A stretch of 64,000 nucleotides of DNA from Pseudomonas sp. 10-1B. Its GTDB lineage: Bacteria > Pseudomonadota > Gammaproteobacteria > Pseudomonadales > Pseudomonadaceae. Position numbers and translations under genes: made by a program. Below, in pieces: positions 18,527-27,470 of the stretch (position 1 is its first letter; the number at the start of each line of letters is the position of its first letter). Under the pieces are notes generated by a model. The model was not told the DNA's origin, did no database searches, and saw nothing but the letters and a program-made list of their open reading frames with translations. Where the stretch lies: the NCBI RefSeq assembly GCF_000935045.1, contig NZ_JYKS01000008.1:1-64000 (forward strand). The letters run 5' to 3'.

Positions 18527-20152
18527 CTATTTGTCCACGCTGACGCCGTAGAAGGAGTTCAGCGCGAACGGGCTGATCTTGAAGTCCTTCACTTTGGCGC
18601 TCATGGGCTGGTACACGGTGGAGTGGGCGATCGGGGTGATTGGCACCTGCTCCTTGAGGATGTGCTGCGCCTGCTGGTACAGCTCGGTGCGCTTGGCCTG
18701 GTCGGGGGTGGCTTTTGCCTGTTTGATCAGGTCGTCGTAGGGCTTGTAGCACCACTTGGAGAAGTTGTTGCCGTCGACGGCATCGCAGCCGTACAGGGTG
18801 CCCAGCCAGTTGTCCGGGTCACCGTTGTCGCCGCTCCAGCCGATCAGCATGGCACCCTGTTCGCCGCCCTTGGAGCGCTTGATGTACTCGCCCCATTCAT
18901 AGCTGACGATCTTTGCCTTGATGCCGATCTTGGCCCAGTCGGACTGGAGCATTTCGGCCATCAGCTTGGCATTGGGGTTGTACGGTCGCTGCACGGGCAT
19001 GGCCCACAGGGTGATCTCGGTGCCTTCCTTGATGCCGGCTTCCTTGAGCAGTTGCTTGGCTTTCTCGGGGTCGAACGGGGCATCCTTGATGCTGTCGTCA
19101 TAGGACCACTGGGTAGGCGGCATGGCATTGACTGCCAACTGGCCGGCGCCCTGGTAGACCGACTCGATGATCTTCTTCTTGTCCACGGCCATGTCCAGCG
19201 CCTGGCGCACTTTCAGCTGGGCCATGGGGTTGGGCTCGTTGCTGCCCTTGATCTTGTCCATCACGTTGTAGGCGATGTAGCCGAGGTTGAAACCGGCCTG
19301 TTGGGGCATCTGTAGCTTGGGGTCTTTCTTTAGCGGCTCGATATCGGCCGGGCGCGGGAACAGGGTGACCTGGCACTCGTTCTTCTTCAGCTTCTGCATG
19401 CGTACCGAGGCGTCGGTGGTGATGGCGAAGATCAGGTTGTCGATCTTCACGTCATCGGGCTGCCAGTAATCCTTGTTGCCCTTGAAGCGGATCTGCGCGT
19501 CCTTCTGGTACTTGCTGAACACGAACGGGCCGGTGCCGATCGGCTTCTGGTTGATGTCGGCGGCCTTGCCATCCTTGAGCAACTGATCGGCGTATTCGGC
19601 GGACTGGATGGAGGCGAAGCTCATGGCCAGGTTCTGGATGAACGCAGCGTCGACCTCGTTGAGGGTGAACTTCACCGTATGCTCGTCGAGCTTCTCCAGC
19701 TTGGCGATGTTCTTGTCCATGCCCATGTCGGTGAAGTACGGGAACTCGGTGGGGTAGACCTTGCGGAACGGATGATTCTTGTCGAGCATGCGGTTGAAGG
19801 TGAACAGCACGTCATCGGCGTTGAATGGGCGGCTGGGCTTGAAGTAGTCGGTGGTGTGGAACTTGACCCCTTCGCGCAGGTGGAAGGTGTAGGTCTTGCC
19901 GTCGTCGGACACTTCCCACTTGGTCGCCAGGCCCGGGATAACCGCGGTGCCGCCGCGCTCGAACTGGGTCAGACGGTTGAACACGGTCTCGGCCGAGGCG
20001 TCGAAATCGGTCCCTGTGGTGTATTGCCCCGGGTCGAAACCGGCCGGGCTGCCTTCGGAGCAGAACACCAGGTTGGACGCGGCGAGGGCCGACGGTGCGC
20101 CGGTGAGCAAGCCTGCGCCAAGCAGGAACGGAATGACTGCGTGTTTGAGCAT
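18527..20152 (-). CDS. DppA-like peptide-binding protein (third copy, first in locus)
   Basis: Periplasmic SBP_bac_5 protein of 541 residues with a signal peptide ending ALA|ASNLVFCSEGSPAGFD. It contains 'GWSGDNGDPDNWLGTLYGCDAV', the family segment near the C-terminus. It is the promoter-proximal gene of the eight-gene peptide uptake locus. Its ribosome-binding site is GAGG 6 bases before ATG. It is closest to the second copy and probably differs in peptide preference. Confidence 0.9.
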   Translation of the reverse strand: MLKHAVIPFLLGAGLLTGAPSALAASNLVFCSEGSPAGFDPGQYTTGTDFDASAETVFNRLTQFERGGTAVIPGLATKWEVSDDGKTYTFHLREGVKFHTTDYFKPSRPFNADDVLFTFNRMLDKNHPFRKVYPTEFPYFTDMGMDKNIAKLEKLDEHTVKFTLNEVDAAFIQNLAMSFASIQSAEYADQLLKDGKAADINQKPIGTGPFVFSKYQKDAQIRFKGNKDYWQPDDVKIDNLIFAITTDASVRMQKLKKNECQVTLFPRPADIEPLKKDPKLQMPQQAGFNLGYIAYNVMDKIKGSNEPNPMAQLKVRQALDMAVDKKKIIESVYQGAGQLAVNAMPPTQWSYDDSIKDAPFDPEKAKQLLKEAGIKEGTEITLWAMPVQRPYNPNAKLMAEMLQSDWAKIGIKAKIVSYEWGEYIKRSKGGEQGAMLIGWSGDNGDPDNWLGTLYGCDAVDGNNFSKWCYKPYDDLIKQAKATPDQAKRTELYQQAQHILKEQVPITPIAHSTVYQPMSAKVKDFKISPFALNSFYGVSVDK

Positions 20153-20545
20153 GGTGGCCTCATTGTTGTCATTTTTCGATTGAGGTGGCCTCGTGAGCCG
20201 ACCTGCGGATACTTATGCAGGGGCTGTTCCCAATGCAATACACATAAGGATAGTTGGCGCCGGAAAGGTGGCACGAACGTACATGGATGTCGCATCGGTA
20301 TAACTTTTGGCGAAGTAAAACGTTTGCGCAGGCAAAATGATGGCTTTTTGCGGGATGTTTCGGGGCGGGGGAAAATGTAGGAGGCACCTTGGTGGTGCGT
20401 AGGAAAGGTCTGATACTGCGTTTTTTCGGATGGCCTCATCGCCGGCAAGCCAGCTCCCACAAAAGGTTCCACTACTTTTCAGGCTTGTGAGGTTCCTGTG
20501 GGAGCTGGCTTGCCGGCGATGGGGCGCAAAGCGCCCCCGGCGGTC
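20153..20545. other. Intergenic region between dppA-like gene and SIMPL gene
   Basis: No gene seen. Bases 20153-20430 should hold the promoter of the dpp locus, but no clear -35/-10 pair stands out. The rest is a REP pair (20437-20521) and a GGGGCGC-AAA-GCGCCCC hairpin (20521-20537) just behind the SIMPL gene stop, which may end that transcript. Confidence 0.5.
20437..20521. repeat. REP pair (BIME), GGCAAGCCAGCTCCC type
   Basis: Inverted 25-bp copies at 20437-20461 and 20497-20521, perfect match to each other, with a 35-nt middle. Confidence 0.87.
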
Positions 20546-21262
20546 TCAAGGCATCTGCACTTCGATCAGCCCATCGGCATTCATGCTGACTTCACTGGTG
20601 CCCGCTTCGATATCAGGCGCCGGCGCCGCTTCATCCGCCCCCATGGCCTTCATCGCCATCGGTGCGCTGCGCATGTACGGGCGTGGATAACCGCTGCTGT
20701 TCAGGTTCAGGCTGACCACTTTGTAGCCCTTGCCACCCAGCGCCTCGGTGGCCAGTTGCGCACGTGCCTTGAAGGCATCGACCGCGTCCTTGAGCAGGGC
20801 ATCCTCGCTGGCCTTGCGCGTGGCCGGGGCGATGGAGAAGTCCATGCCGCCCATTTTCAGCTCTTGCAGCAGGTCGGCGGTGAGCTGGGACAGGGCCGGG
20901 AAGTTGGCGCTTTCCAGGCGCAGCTCGGCGCGCTCGCGCCAGCCGGTGATCTTCTGGCCCTTGCTGTCATAGACCGGGTAGCTGTTGCGGCTGCCCTGGC
21001 TGATCTTCACATCCTTGACCTGGCGCGACTGCTGCACGGCCTTGTTCATGGTTTCGGTGATCTGCTTGGCGAGCTTGCCCGGGTCGGTGTTCTGCGCTTC
21101 GCTGTACAGGGTCACGACCATCAGGTCGCGCGCCACTTCCTTGCTGACTTCGGCGCGCAGCGATACCTGGTTGTAGCGCGGTTCATCGGCGGCCAGCACC
21201 GGCAGGCTGGCGAGCAGGCCGCAGGACAGAATCAGGGCGGCGCCGCGACGTGGAATGTGCAT
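20546..21262 (-). CDS. SIMPL-domain (DUF541) periplasmic protein
   Basis: Protein of 238 residues with a signal peptide (MHIPRRGAALILSCGLLASLPVLAA|DEPRYN). The mature part shows the SIMPL pattern: 'VSLRAEVSKEVARDLMVVTL' at the start, 'QGSRNSYPVYDSKGQKITGWRERAELRLES' in the middle and 'KARAQLATEALGGKGYKVVSLNLN' later. Bacterial members (such as E. coli YggE) are periplasmic or outer-membrane proteins linked to oxidative stress, with no known reaction. It is a single gene, divergent from roxS. Confidence 0.85.
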   Translation of the reverse strand: MHIPRRGAALILSCGLLASLPVLAADEPRYNQVSLRAEVSKEVARDLMVVTLYSEAQNTDPGKLAKQITETMNKAVQQSRQVKDVKISQGSRNSYPVYDSKGQKITGWRERAELRLESANFPALSQLTADLLQELKMGGMDFSIAPATRKASEDALLKDAVDAFKARAQLATEALGGKGYKVVSLNLNSSGYPRPYMRSAPMAMKAMGADEAAPAPDIEAGTSEVSMNADGLIEVQMP

Positions 21263-21463
21263 GTGTTACTCCTTGGCAATGAAAGGCGTGGAGGCTGGTC
21301 ATCCATTCCACGCATGGCCCATAAGACCGGCAACAGTGTAGTGGGTTCAAAAATGCCATCATGAACCTGTGACAACCTGTGGCGCTTTGCCGCATCGCTG
21401 CAGCGAGGCGCCCGGCTTCGGTATACTCCAGCCGATTTTCTGGAGCACTCATCAGGAGAGCTC

Positions 21464-22720
21464 ATGCTCGCCGCCGTACAACCGCTGTCCGCTACCCGCC
21501 AGAACCTCTGGCGCCTGACCGTCATTCGGGTCCTGGTCCTGGCTGCCCAGGCCGGCTCCGTGGGCGTCGCCTACTGGACCGAACTGCTGCCTTTGCCGTG
21601 GCTGTCGCTGGCCGGCACCTTGGCCTTGTCTTCGCTGCTGTGTGCCTTCACGGCCTTGCGCTTGCGCCTGTCGTTGCCGGTCACCGAGCTGGAGTACGCC
21701 TTGCAGCTGGCCTGTGACTTGCTGATCCACAGCGCCTTGCTGTATTACTCCGGCGGTTCGACCAACCCGTTCGTGTCGTATTACCTGGTACCGTTGGCGA
21801 TTGCCGCGGTCACCCTGCCGTGGCTGTATTCGCTGATCCTGTCGGGCATCGCGCTGACCGCCTACAGCCTGCTGCTGGTGCAGTTCTACCCGCTCGAAGG
21901 CCTGCCGATGGCGCGGGACAAGATGCAGGTCTACGGCATGTGGCTGAGTATTGCCCTGGCCGCAGCGGTGATCACCTTCTTTGCCGCACGCATGGCCGAA
22001 GAGCTGCGCCGTCAGGAGCAGCTGCGTTCCGAGCGGCGTGAAGAAAGCCTGCGTGATGAGCAACTGCTGGCTGTGGCCACCCAGGCCGCCGGTGCTGCCC
22101 ATGAGCTGGGCACGCCCCTGGCGACCATGAGCGTGCTGCTCAATGAAATGCGCCAGGACCATGCCGACCCATTGCTGCAGGAAGACCTGCAGATCCTTCA
22201 GGACCAGGTGAAGCTGTGCAAGGAAACCCTGCAGCAGCTGGTACGCGCCGCCGAAGCCAACCGCCGCCTGGCGGTGCTGGAGCAGGACGTGACCGCGTGG
22301 CTGGACGAGGCGCTCAACCGCTGGCACCTGATGCGCCCCGAGGCTAGCTACCGCTTCCAGCGCCTGCGCGACGGCCAGGTGCCGCGCCTGACCCCGCCAC
22401 CGGACCTGACCCAGGCGCTGCTGAACCTGTTGAACAATGCCGCCGATGCCTGCCCCGATGACCTTGAAGTGCGCCTGGACTGGGACGCCCAGGACATCGT
22501 CATCAGCATCCGCGACCATGGCCCCGGTGTGCCGCCGGCGATTGCCGAAGCCATCGGCAAACCCTTCATTACCACCAAAGGCAAAGGCTTCGGCCTGGGC
22601 CTGTTCTTGAGCAAGGCCAGCGTGACCCGTGCGGGCGGTTCGGTGAAACTCTATAGTCATGAACAGGGTGGCACCCTGACCGAACTGCGCCTGCCCTATG
22701 GCAAGCGAGGAGATGAATGA
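21464..22720 (+). CDS. roxS: Redox sensor histidine kinase RoxS (RegB/PrrB type)
   Basis: Membrane histidine kinase of 418 residues. Six N-terminal helices carry the quinone-binding signature GGSTNPF (97-103). The H-box 'AAGAAHELGTPL' has the phospho-accepting His at 213, a Cys follows at 252, and the ATPase domain is visible by 'LLNNAADAC', 'DHGPGVP' and 'KGFGLGLFLSK'. In pseudomonads RoxSR responds to the respiratory chain redox state and controls terminal oxidases such as the cyanide-insensitive oxidase. AGGAGA precedes the ATG. Its stop overlaps the start of roxR. Confidence 0.92.
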   Translation: MLAAVQPLSATRQNLWRLTVIRVLVLAAQAGSVGVAYWTELLPLPWLSLAGTLALSSLLCAFTALRLRLSLPVTELEYALQLACDLLIHSALLYYSGGSTNPFVSYYLVPLAIAAVTLPWLYSLILSGIALTAYSLLLVQFYPLEGLPMARDKMQVYGMWLSIALAAAVITFFAARMAEELRRQEQLRSERREESLRDEQLLAVATQAAGAAHELGTPLATMSVLLNEMRQDHADPLLQEDLQILQDQVKLCKETLQQLVRAAEANRRLAVLEQDVTAWLDEALNRWHLMRPEASYRFQRLRDGQVPRLTPPPDLTQALLNLLNNAADACPDDLEVRLDWDAQDIVISIRDHGPGVPPAIAEAIGKPFITTKGKGFGLGLFLSKASVTRAGGSVKLYSHEQGGTLTELRLPYGKRGDE

Positions 22721-23280
22721 TGAGCGAAGAAAACCAGGTCGAAAGCGAAGAGCTGCCGCACCTGCTGCTGGTGGATGACGATGCCACCTTCACCCGGGTC
22801 ATGGCCCGGGCCATGAGCCGCCGTGGTTTCCGCGTGAGCACCGCCAGTTCCGCCGAGGAGGGGTTGATCCTGGCCCAGCAGGACCTGCCGGACTACGCCA
22901 CTCTGGACCTGAAGATGGAAGGCGACTCCGGCCTGGTGCTGCTGCCCAAGCTGCTGGAGCTGGACCCGGAGATGCGCGTGGTGATCCTGACCGGTTACTC
23001 GAGCATTGCCACTGCGGTGGAGGCGGTCAAGCGCGGTGCCTGCAACTACCTGTGCAAACCGGCCGACGCCGACGACGTGCTGGCGGCGCTGCTGTCGGAG
23101 CACACCGACCTGGATACCCTGGTGCCGGAAAACCCGATGTCGGTCGACCGCCTGCAATGGGAGCACATCCAGCGTGTGCTGAACGAGCACGAGGGCAATA
23201 TCTCGGCCACCGCGCGGGCGCTGGGCATGCACCGCCGGACCTTGCAGCGCAAGCTGCAGAAGCGCCCGGTTCGGCGCTGA
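22720..23280 (+). CDS. roxR: Response regulator RoxR (RegA/PrrA/ActR type)
   Basis: Response regulator of 186 residues: receiver domain with acidic pocket 'LLLVDDD', phospho-Asp at 63 ('TLDLKM'), 'LTGYSS' and the Lys in 'CKPAD', then a Fis-type helix-turn-helix ('HEGNISATARALGMHRRTLQRKLQKR'). Two adjacent ATGs overlap the roxS stop; the second (22720) lies at a better distance from GAGGAG. It forms a two-gene operon with roxS. Confidence 0.92.
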   Translation: MSEENQVESEELPHLLLVDDDATFTRVMARAMSRRGFRVSTASSAEEGLILAQQDLPDYATLDLKMEGDSGLVLLPKLLELDPEMRVVILTGYSSIATAVEAVKRGACNYLCKPADADDVLAALLSEHTDLDTLVPENPMSVDRLQWEHIQRVLNEHEGNISATARALGMHRRTLQRKLQKRPVRR

Positions 23281-23293
23281 TTCTTTACCGACA

Positions 23294-23396
23294 GTACCGG
23301 CCCTATCGCCAGCAAGCCAGCTCCCACAGGTATTGCACAGACTTCGAACCCTGTGGGTCCCTGTGGGAGCTGGCTTGCCGGCGATAGGGCCGGTAC
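23294..23396. repeat. REP pair (BIME) with long arms
   Basis: Inverted repeat with arms of about 37 bp (from GTACCGGCCCTATCGCC at 23294 to its complement ending at 23396), one mismatch. It lies directly after roxR and probably marks the end of its transcript. Confidence 0.87.
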
Positions 23397-23496
23397 TGAC
23401 AGAAATTTCTCTATAACCCCCCGCGATCCCCGCAAGTCCCAGCCGTTGGCGTATCATTAGCCGCCTAACGGCAACCCCCTGCAGGATCGCTTGCGC

Positions 23497-24438
23497 ATGC
23501 TCGCCCTTCTTATCCAGACGCTGAACATCACGGCACCGGTTTTCGCCATGCTGTTCATGGGCGTACTGCTCAAACGCATCCACCTGATCGACGACAATTT
23601 CAACCGCGTTGCCTCGCAGCTGGTGTTCAACGTCTGCATGCCGGCGCTGCTGTTCCTCGGTATCTACCACGCCGACCTGGCGGCAGCGGTCAAACCCAGC
23701 GTCCTCCTCTATTTCATCGTCGCCACACTGGCAGGCTTCGCCATCGCCTGGGGGATGGCCATCTGGCGCAGCCCGCTGGCGGAACGAGGCATCTATACCC
23801 AGGGCGCGTTCCGCGGCAACAACGGCGTGATCGGCCTGGCCCTGGCCGCCAGCCTGTACGGCGACTACGGTATTTCGCTGGGCGCGGTACTCGCCGGCCT
23901 GGTCATCCTCATGTACAACTCGCTGTCGGTGGTGGTGCTGGCGGTATACAGCCCGGACCTCAAGTCTGACCCGTGGAGCCTCTGCAAGAGCATCTTCAGC
24001 AACCCGCTGGTCATCAGCGTGCTGGTCGCTACCCCCATGGCCTACGGCCAGGTGCCGCTGCCCAACTGGCTGCTGACCTCGGGCGACTACCTGGCGCAGA
24101 TGACCTTGCCGCTGGCGCTGATCTGCATTGGCGGCACCCTGTCGCTGGCGGCACTGCGCGACAGCGGCAGGCTGGCCATCGATGCCAGCCTGGTGAAGAT
24201 GGTCTGGCTACCGCTGCTCGGCACCCTCGGTGCCTGGCTGTGCGGCTTCCGCGGGGCCGAGCTGGGCATCCTGTTCCTGTACATCGGCAGCCCGACCGCA
24301 GCTGCCAGCTACGTGATGGCGCGGGCGGCCAACGGCAACCATGAACTGGCCGCGTCGATCATCGTGATTACCACGCTAATGGCGGCGATCACCACCAACA
24401 TTGGCATTTTCATCTTGCAGTGGGGCGGATGGATCTAG
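23497..24438 (+). CDS. AEC-family transporter
   Basis: Integral membrane protein of 313 residues with about ten helices, of the auxin efflux carrier family. 'ITAPVFAMLFMGVLLKRIHLI' at the start and 'GAFRGNNGVIGLALAASLYGD' are typical. Bacterial members export or exchange organic acids such as malate; the substrate here is unknown. The ATG at 23497 stands 10 bases after AGGA; a TTG at 23491 is the alternative. It is followed 56 bp later by the amino acid permease. Confidence 0.83.
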   Translation: MLALLIQTLNITAPVFAMLFMGVLLKRIHLIDDNFNRVASQLVFNVCMPALLFLGIYHADLAAAVKPSVLLYFIVATLAGFAIAWGMAIWRSPLAERGIYTQGAFRGNNGVIGLALAASLYGDYGISLGAVLAGLVILMYNSLSVVVLAVYSPDLKSDPWSLCKSIFSNPLVISVLVATPMAYGQVPLPNWLLTSGDYLAQMTLPLALICIGGTLSLAALRDSGRLAIDASLVKMVWLPLLGTLGAWLCGFRGAELGILFLYIGSPTAAASYVMARAANGNHELAASIIVITTLMAAITTNIGIFILQWGGWI

Positions 24439-24494
24439 ATCCTTGACTGCAAACAACACAAAAAACACAGCCTCACTGAGCTAAAGGACACTTC

Positions 24495-25853
24495 ATGCAA
24501 GACCAGAGCACGCCCGAGCGGTTACAGCGCGGGCTGAAGAATCGCCATATCCAGTTGATCGCGCTGGGCGGGGCCATCGGTACCGGGTTGTTCCTGGGCA
24601 TCGCCCAGACCATCCAGTTGGCCGGCCCGTCTGTGCTGCTGGGCTATGCCATTGCCGGCCTGATGGCCTTCCTGATCATGCGCCAGTTGGGCGAAATGGT
24701 GGTGGAGGAGCCGGTGGCCGGCAGCTTCAGCCACTTCGCCCACCAGTACTGGAGCGAGTTCGCCGGCTTCGTGTCGGGCTGGAACTACTGGGTGGTGTAC
24801 GTGCTGGTCGGCATGGCCGAGCTGACGGCGGTGGGTATCTATGTGCAGTACTGGTGGCCGGACTTCCCGACCTGGGCCACGGCGGCGATCTTCTTCGTGG
24901 TGATCAACCTGATCAACCTCACTCAGGTGAAGATCTACGGCGAAATGGAGTTCTGGTTCGCCCTGGTCAAGGTGGTGGCCATCGTCAGCATGATCGGCTT
25001 CGGCGCCTGGTTGTTGAGCAGTGGCCATGGCGGCCCGGATGCCAGTGTGGCCAACCTGTGGCAGTACGGTGGCTTCTTCCCTAACGGCGTCACCGGCCTG
25101 GTAATGGCCCTGGCGGTGATCATGTTCTCGTTTGGTGGCCTGGAACTGGTGGGCATCACTGCCGCCGAGGCGGAAAACCCGCGCCAGAGCATTCCAAAGG
25201 CCACCAACCAGGTGGTGTACCGCATCCTGATCTTCTATATCGGTGCCCTGGCGGTGCTGCTGTCACTGTACCCGTGGCAGAAGGTTGTGCAGGGCGGTAG
25301 CCCGTTCGTGATGATCTTCCACGAACTGGACAGCGACCTGGTGGCGACCATCCTCAACATCGTGGTGCTGACCGCCGCGCTGTCGGTGTACAACAGCTGC
25401 GTGTACGCCAACAGCCGCATGCTGTTCGGCCTGGCCAGCCAGGGTGATGCACCGCGCCAGCTGCTCAAGGTCAGCCGTAGCGGCGTGCCGCTGGCAGCGC
25501 TGGGTGTATCGGCCTTCGCCACGGGCATGTGCGTGCTGATCAACTACCTGATGCCAGGTGAAGCCTTTGGCTTGCTCATGGCCCTGGCGGTATCGGCGCT
25601 GGTGATCAACTGGGCCAGCATCAGCATTACCCACCTGAAGTTCCGCAAGGCCAAGCTGGCGGCGGGGATCATGCCGTTCTACAAGAGCCTGGGGCACCCG
25701 CTGACCAACTACCTGTGCCTGGCGTTCATCGTGCTGATCCTGGTGGTGATGTACCTGACCCCGCCGATCCGTATTTCGGTGATGCTGATTCCGGCGTGGA
25801 TTGCCGCGTTGTGGGTAGCCTTCAAGCTGAAGAAGGCTCGCCAGGCTAAATAG
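24495..25853 (+). CDS. aroP: Aromatic amino acid permease, AroP-like (APC family)
   Basis: Proton-coupled amino acid importer of 452 residues with 12 predicted helices. The N-terminal half follows the E. coli AroP/PheP pattern closely: 'LKNRHIQLIALGGAIGTGLFLG', 'LMAFLIMRQLGEMVVEEPVAGSF-SHFA' and 'WNYWVVYVLVGMAELTAVG'. AAAGGA lies 7 bases before the ATG. Substrates are therefore likely Phe, Tyr and Trp. Pseudomonads often have several AroP copies, so the symbol is tentative. Confidence 0.85.
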   Translation: MQDQSTPERLQRGLKNRHIQLIALGGAIGTGLFLGIAQTIQLAGPSVLLGYAIAGLMAFLIMRQLGEMVVEEPVAGSFSHFAHQYWSEFAGFVSGWNYWVVYVLVGMAELTAVGIYVQYWWPDFPTWATAAIFFVVINLINLTQVKIYGEMEFWFALVKVVAIVSMIGFGAWLLSSGHGGPDASVANLWQYGGFFPNGVTGLVMALAVIMFSFGGLELVGITAAEAENPRQSIPKATNQVVYRILIFYIGALAVLLSLYPWQKVVQGGSPFVMIFHELDSDLVATILNIVVLTAALSVYNSCVYANSRMLFGLASQGDAPRQLLKVSRSGVPLAALGVSAFATGMCVLINYLMPGEAFGLLMALAVSALVINWASISITHLKFRKAKLAAGIMPFYKSLGHPLTNYLCLAFIVLILVVMYLTPPIRISVMLIPAWIAALWVAFKLKKARQAK

Positions 25854-25862
25854 GTAATACAG

Positions 25863-25966
25863 TACCGGCCTCTTCGCGGGCTCGCCCGCTCCCACAGGTG
25901 CTGCACAGGTTTCAAGGCCTGTGCGCCCACACTGTGGGAGCGGGCGTGCCCGCGAAGAGGCCGGGC
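25863..25966. repeat. REP pair (BIME), CGCGGGCTCGCCCGCTCCCACA type
   Basis: Inverted copies at 25865-25896 and 25933-25964 between the convergent aroP-like and carboxymuconolactone decarboxylase-like genes. Confidence 0.87.
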
Positions 25967-25981
25967 CTGAAAAAGGCTGAA

Positions 25982-26356
25982 TCAGCCTTGATAACTGTCG
26001 ATCACTTCCTGCGCCGCGCGGAACGCATCGATCGCCGCCGGTACCCCCGCATATACCGCGCAATGCAGCAGCGCCTCGCGAATCTCTTCTACCGTACAGC
26101 CATTGTTCAGCGCCCCGCGCACATGCCCCTTGAGCTCTTGCGGGCACTTGAGTGCCGTCAGTGTGGCCAGGGTAATCAGGCTGCGGGTCTTCAACGGCAG
26201 CCCGTCACGCGCCCATACACTGCCCCAGGCATGCTCGTTGACGAAGTCCTGCAGCGGCTGGGTAAAGTCGGTGGCATTGCCCAGGGCACGGTCGACGAAC
26301 GCATCGCCCATCACCTGGCGGCGAATCTGCTCGCCGGTCTTGTTGCTCTCGGTCAT
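25982..26356 (-). CDS. Carboxymuconolactone decarboxylase-family protein (PcaC-like)
   Basis: Small all-helical protein of 124 residues. 'QIRRQVMGDAFVDRALG', 'HAWGSVWARDGLPLKTRSLITLA' and 'GALNNGCTVEEIREALLHCAVYAGVPAA' match the pattern of gamma-carboxymuconolactone decarboxylase (PcaC), which acts in the protocatechuate branch. No other pca gene is near, so it may be a paralogue with another role. The AhpD-type CxxC pair is absent; a single Cys sits in 'LLHC'. It follows the Ca2+ exchanger gene by 10 bp, with AAGGAA before its ATG, so it is the third gene of that operon. Confidence 0.82.
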   Translation of the reverse strand: MTESNKTGEQIRRQVMGDAFVDRALGNATDFTQPLQDFVNEHAWGSVWARDGLPLKTRSLITLATLTALKCPQELKGHVRGALNNGCTVEEIREALLHCAVYAGVPAAIDAFRAAQEVIDSYQG

Positions 26357-26366
26357 GTCGTTTTCC

Positions 26367-27452
26367 TTAGTGTTGACGGCGCCAGGCACGCACCGTGGTG
26401 TACAGCAGCACCACGGCGAGCACAGGCAGCACATAGAACAGCATCAAGCGCTCCAGGCGGCCGGCCAGCGGCATGCCCATGGTAAAGGCCGCCACGTGCA
26501 GCCCATAGGCCAGGTACAGGCAGAGAAACACCAGGCCTTCGGCGCGGGTGATCCGGTAACCGGAATAGAACACCGGCAGGCTCAGCGCGGCAACGCCCAG
26601 CATCACCGGCAGGTCGAAGGCCAGGGCGTTGGGCGAGATCGACAGCGGTTCGGGGGCGACCACTGCGGTCAGGCCCAGCACCGCCAGCAAGTTGAACAGG
26701 TTGCTGCCGATCACCGTGCCCACGGCGATTTCCCGTTCGCCACGCAGAGCGGCGATCAGCGCGGCGGCCAGTTCTGGCAGGGAAGTGCAGACGGCGACGA
26801 CGGTCAGGCCGATGATACGCTCGGACAGGCCCAGGTCAGTGGCGACCTCGACGGCGGCCTCCAGCAGCAGGTGGCCTGCCAGGCTCAGCAAGCCAAAGCC
26901 AGCCACCACTTGCAGTAGCGTGCCCGACCAGAAGCGCCCGGCGCTGGTTGTGACGGTGTGCGGTGCGGGGTAGGTGCGTGCGTAGTGCCGCGACTGGTGC
27001 CACAGCATCGCCAGGTAACCGGCCAGGCCGAGCAGCAGCAAGCCGCCTTCGAACCGGCCCAGGTGGCCGTTGGCGGACAAGGCGTAGACCAGGCCGCTGG
27101 CGATGATCATCAGCGGAATGTCCAGGCGCACCAGCTGGCGTGACACGCGCAGCGGGATGATCAGCGCGGCCAGGCCGAGAATGACCAGCACGTTGAAGAT
27201 GTTGCTGCCGACCACACTGCCCACCGCCACATCCGGCGCGCCCTGGTAGGCGGCCTGCAGGCTCACGGTCAGTTGTGGCGCGGTGCTGCCGAAGGCCACC
27301 AGGCTCAGGCCGATGATCAGTGGGCGCACGTGCAGGCGCTGGGCCAGGCGCAGGGCTGCGCGCACCAGCAATTCGGCGCCAGCGACCAGCAACAGCAAGG
27401 CGATGCCTAGTTGCAGGAGGCTGAAGGTGGGAAGGGTGGCCAGGTCGAAAAT
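26367..27452 (-). CDS. Ca2+/Na+ exchanger (CaCA family, YrbG-like), apparent ATT start
   Basis: Cation antiporter with two inverted halves, each carrying the alpha-repeat: 'LSLVAFGSTAPQLTVSL...GSVVGSNIFNVLVILG' and 'LTVVAVCTSLPELAAALIAALRG...GTVIGSNLFNLLAVLG'. In the first repeat the usual 'STSAPE' is 'STAPQ', so one acidic residue is replaced by Gln. The frame is closed by a TGA at 27471-27473 and holds no ATG, GTG or TTG before a TTG at 27398 inside the first helix. The codon 7 bases behind AGGAG is ATT (27450-27452), giving ITIFDL-like start 'IFDLATLPTFSLLQLGIALLLLVAGAE' in pieces. I take ATT as start. Confidence 0.78.
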   Translation of the reverse strand: MFDLATLPTFSLLQLGIALLLLVAGAELLVRAALRLAQRLHVRPLIIGLSLVAFGSTAPQLTVSLQAAYQGAPDVAVGSVVGSNIFNVLVILGLAALIIPLRVSRQLVRLDIPLMIIASGLVYALSANGHLGRFEGGLLLLGLAGYLAMLWHQSRHYARTYPAPHTVTTSAGRFWSGTLLQVVAGFGLLSLAGHLLLEAAVEVATDLGLSERIIGLTVVAVCTSLPELAAALIAALRGEREIAVGTVIGSNLFNLLAVLGLTAVVAPEPLSISPNALAFDLPVMLGVAALSLPVFYSGYRITRAEGLVFLCLYLAYGLHVAAFTMGMPLAGRLERLMLFYVLPVLAVVLLYTTVRAWRRQH

Positions 27453-27470
27453 GGTCGGACTCCTGTCGCG

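Noticed and set aside
20269..20284. TGGCACG-N4-TACAT as a sigma-54 promoter
   Set aside because: The -24 half is perfect but the -12 half lacks GC, and it points away from the dpp genes with no gene behind it.
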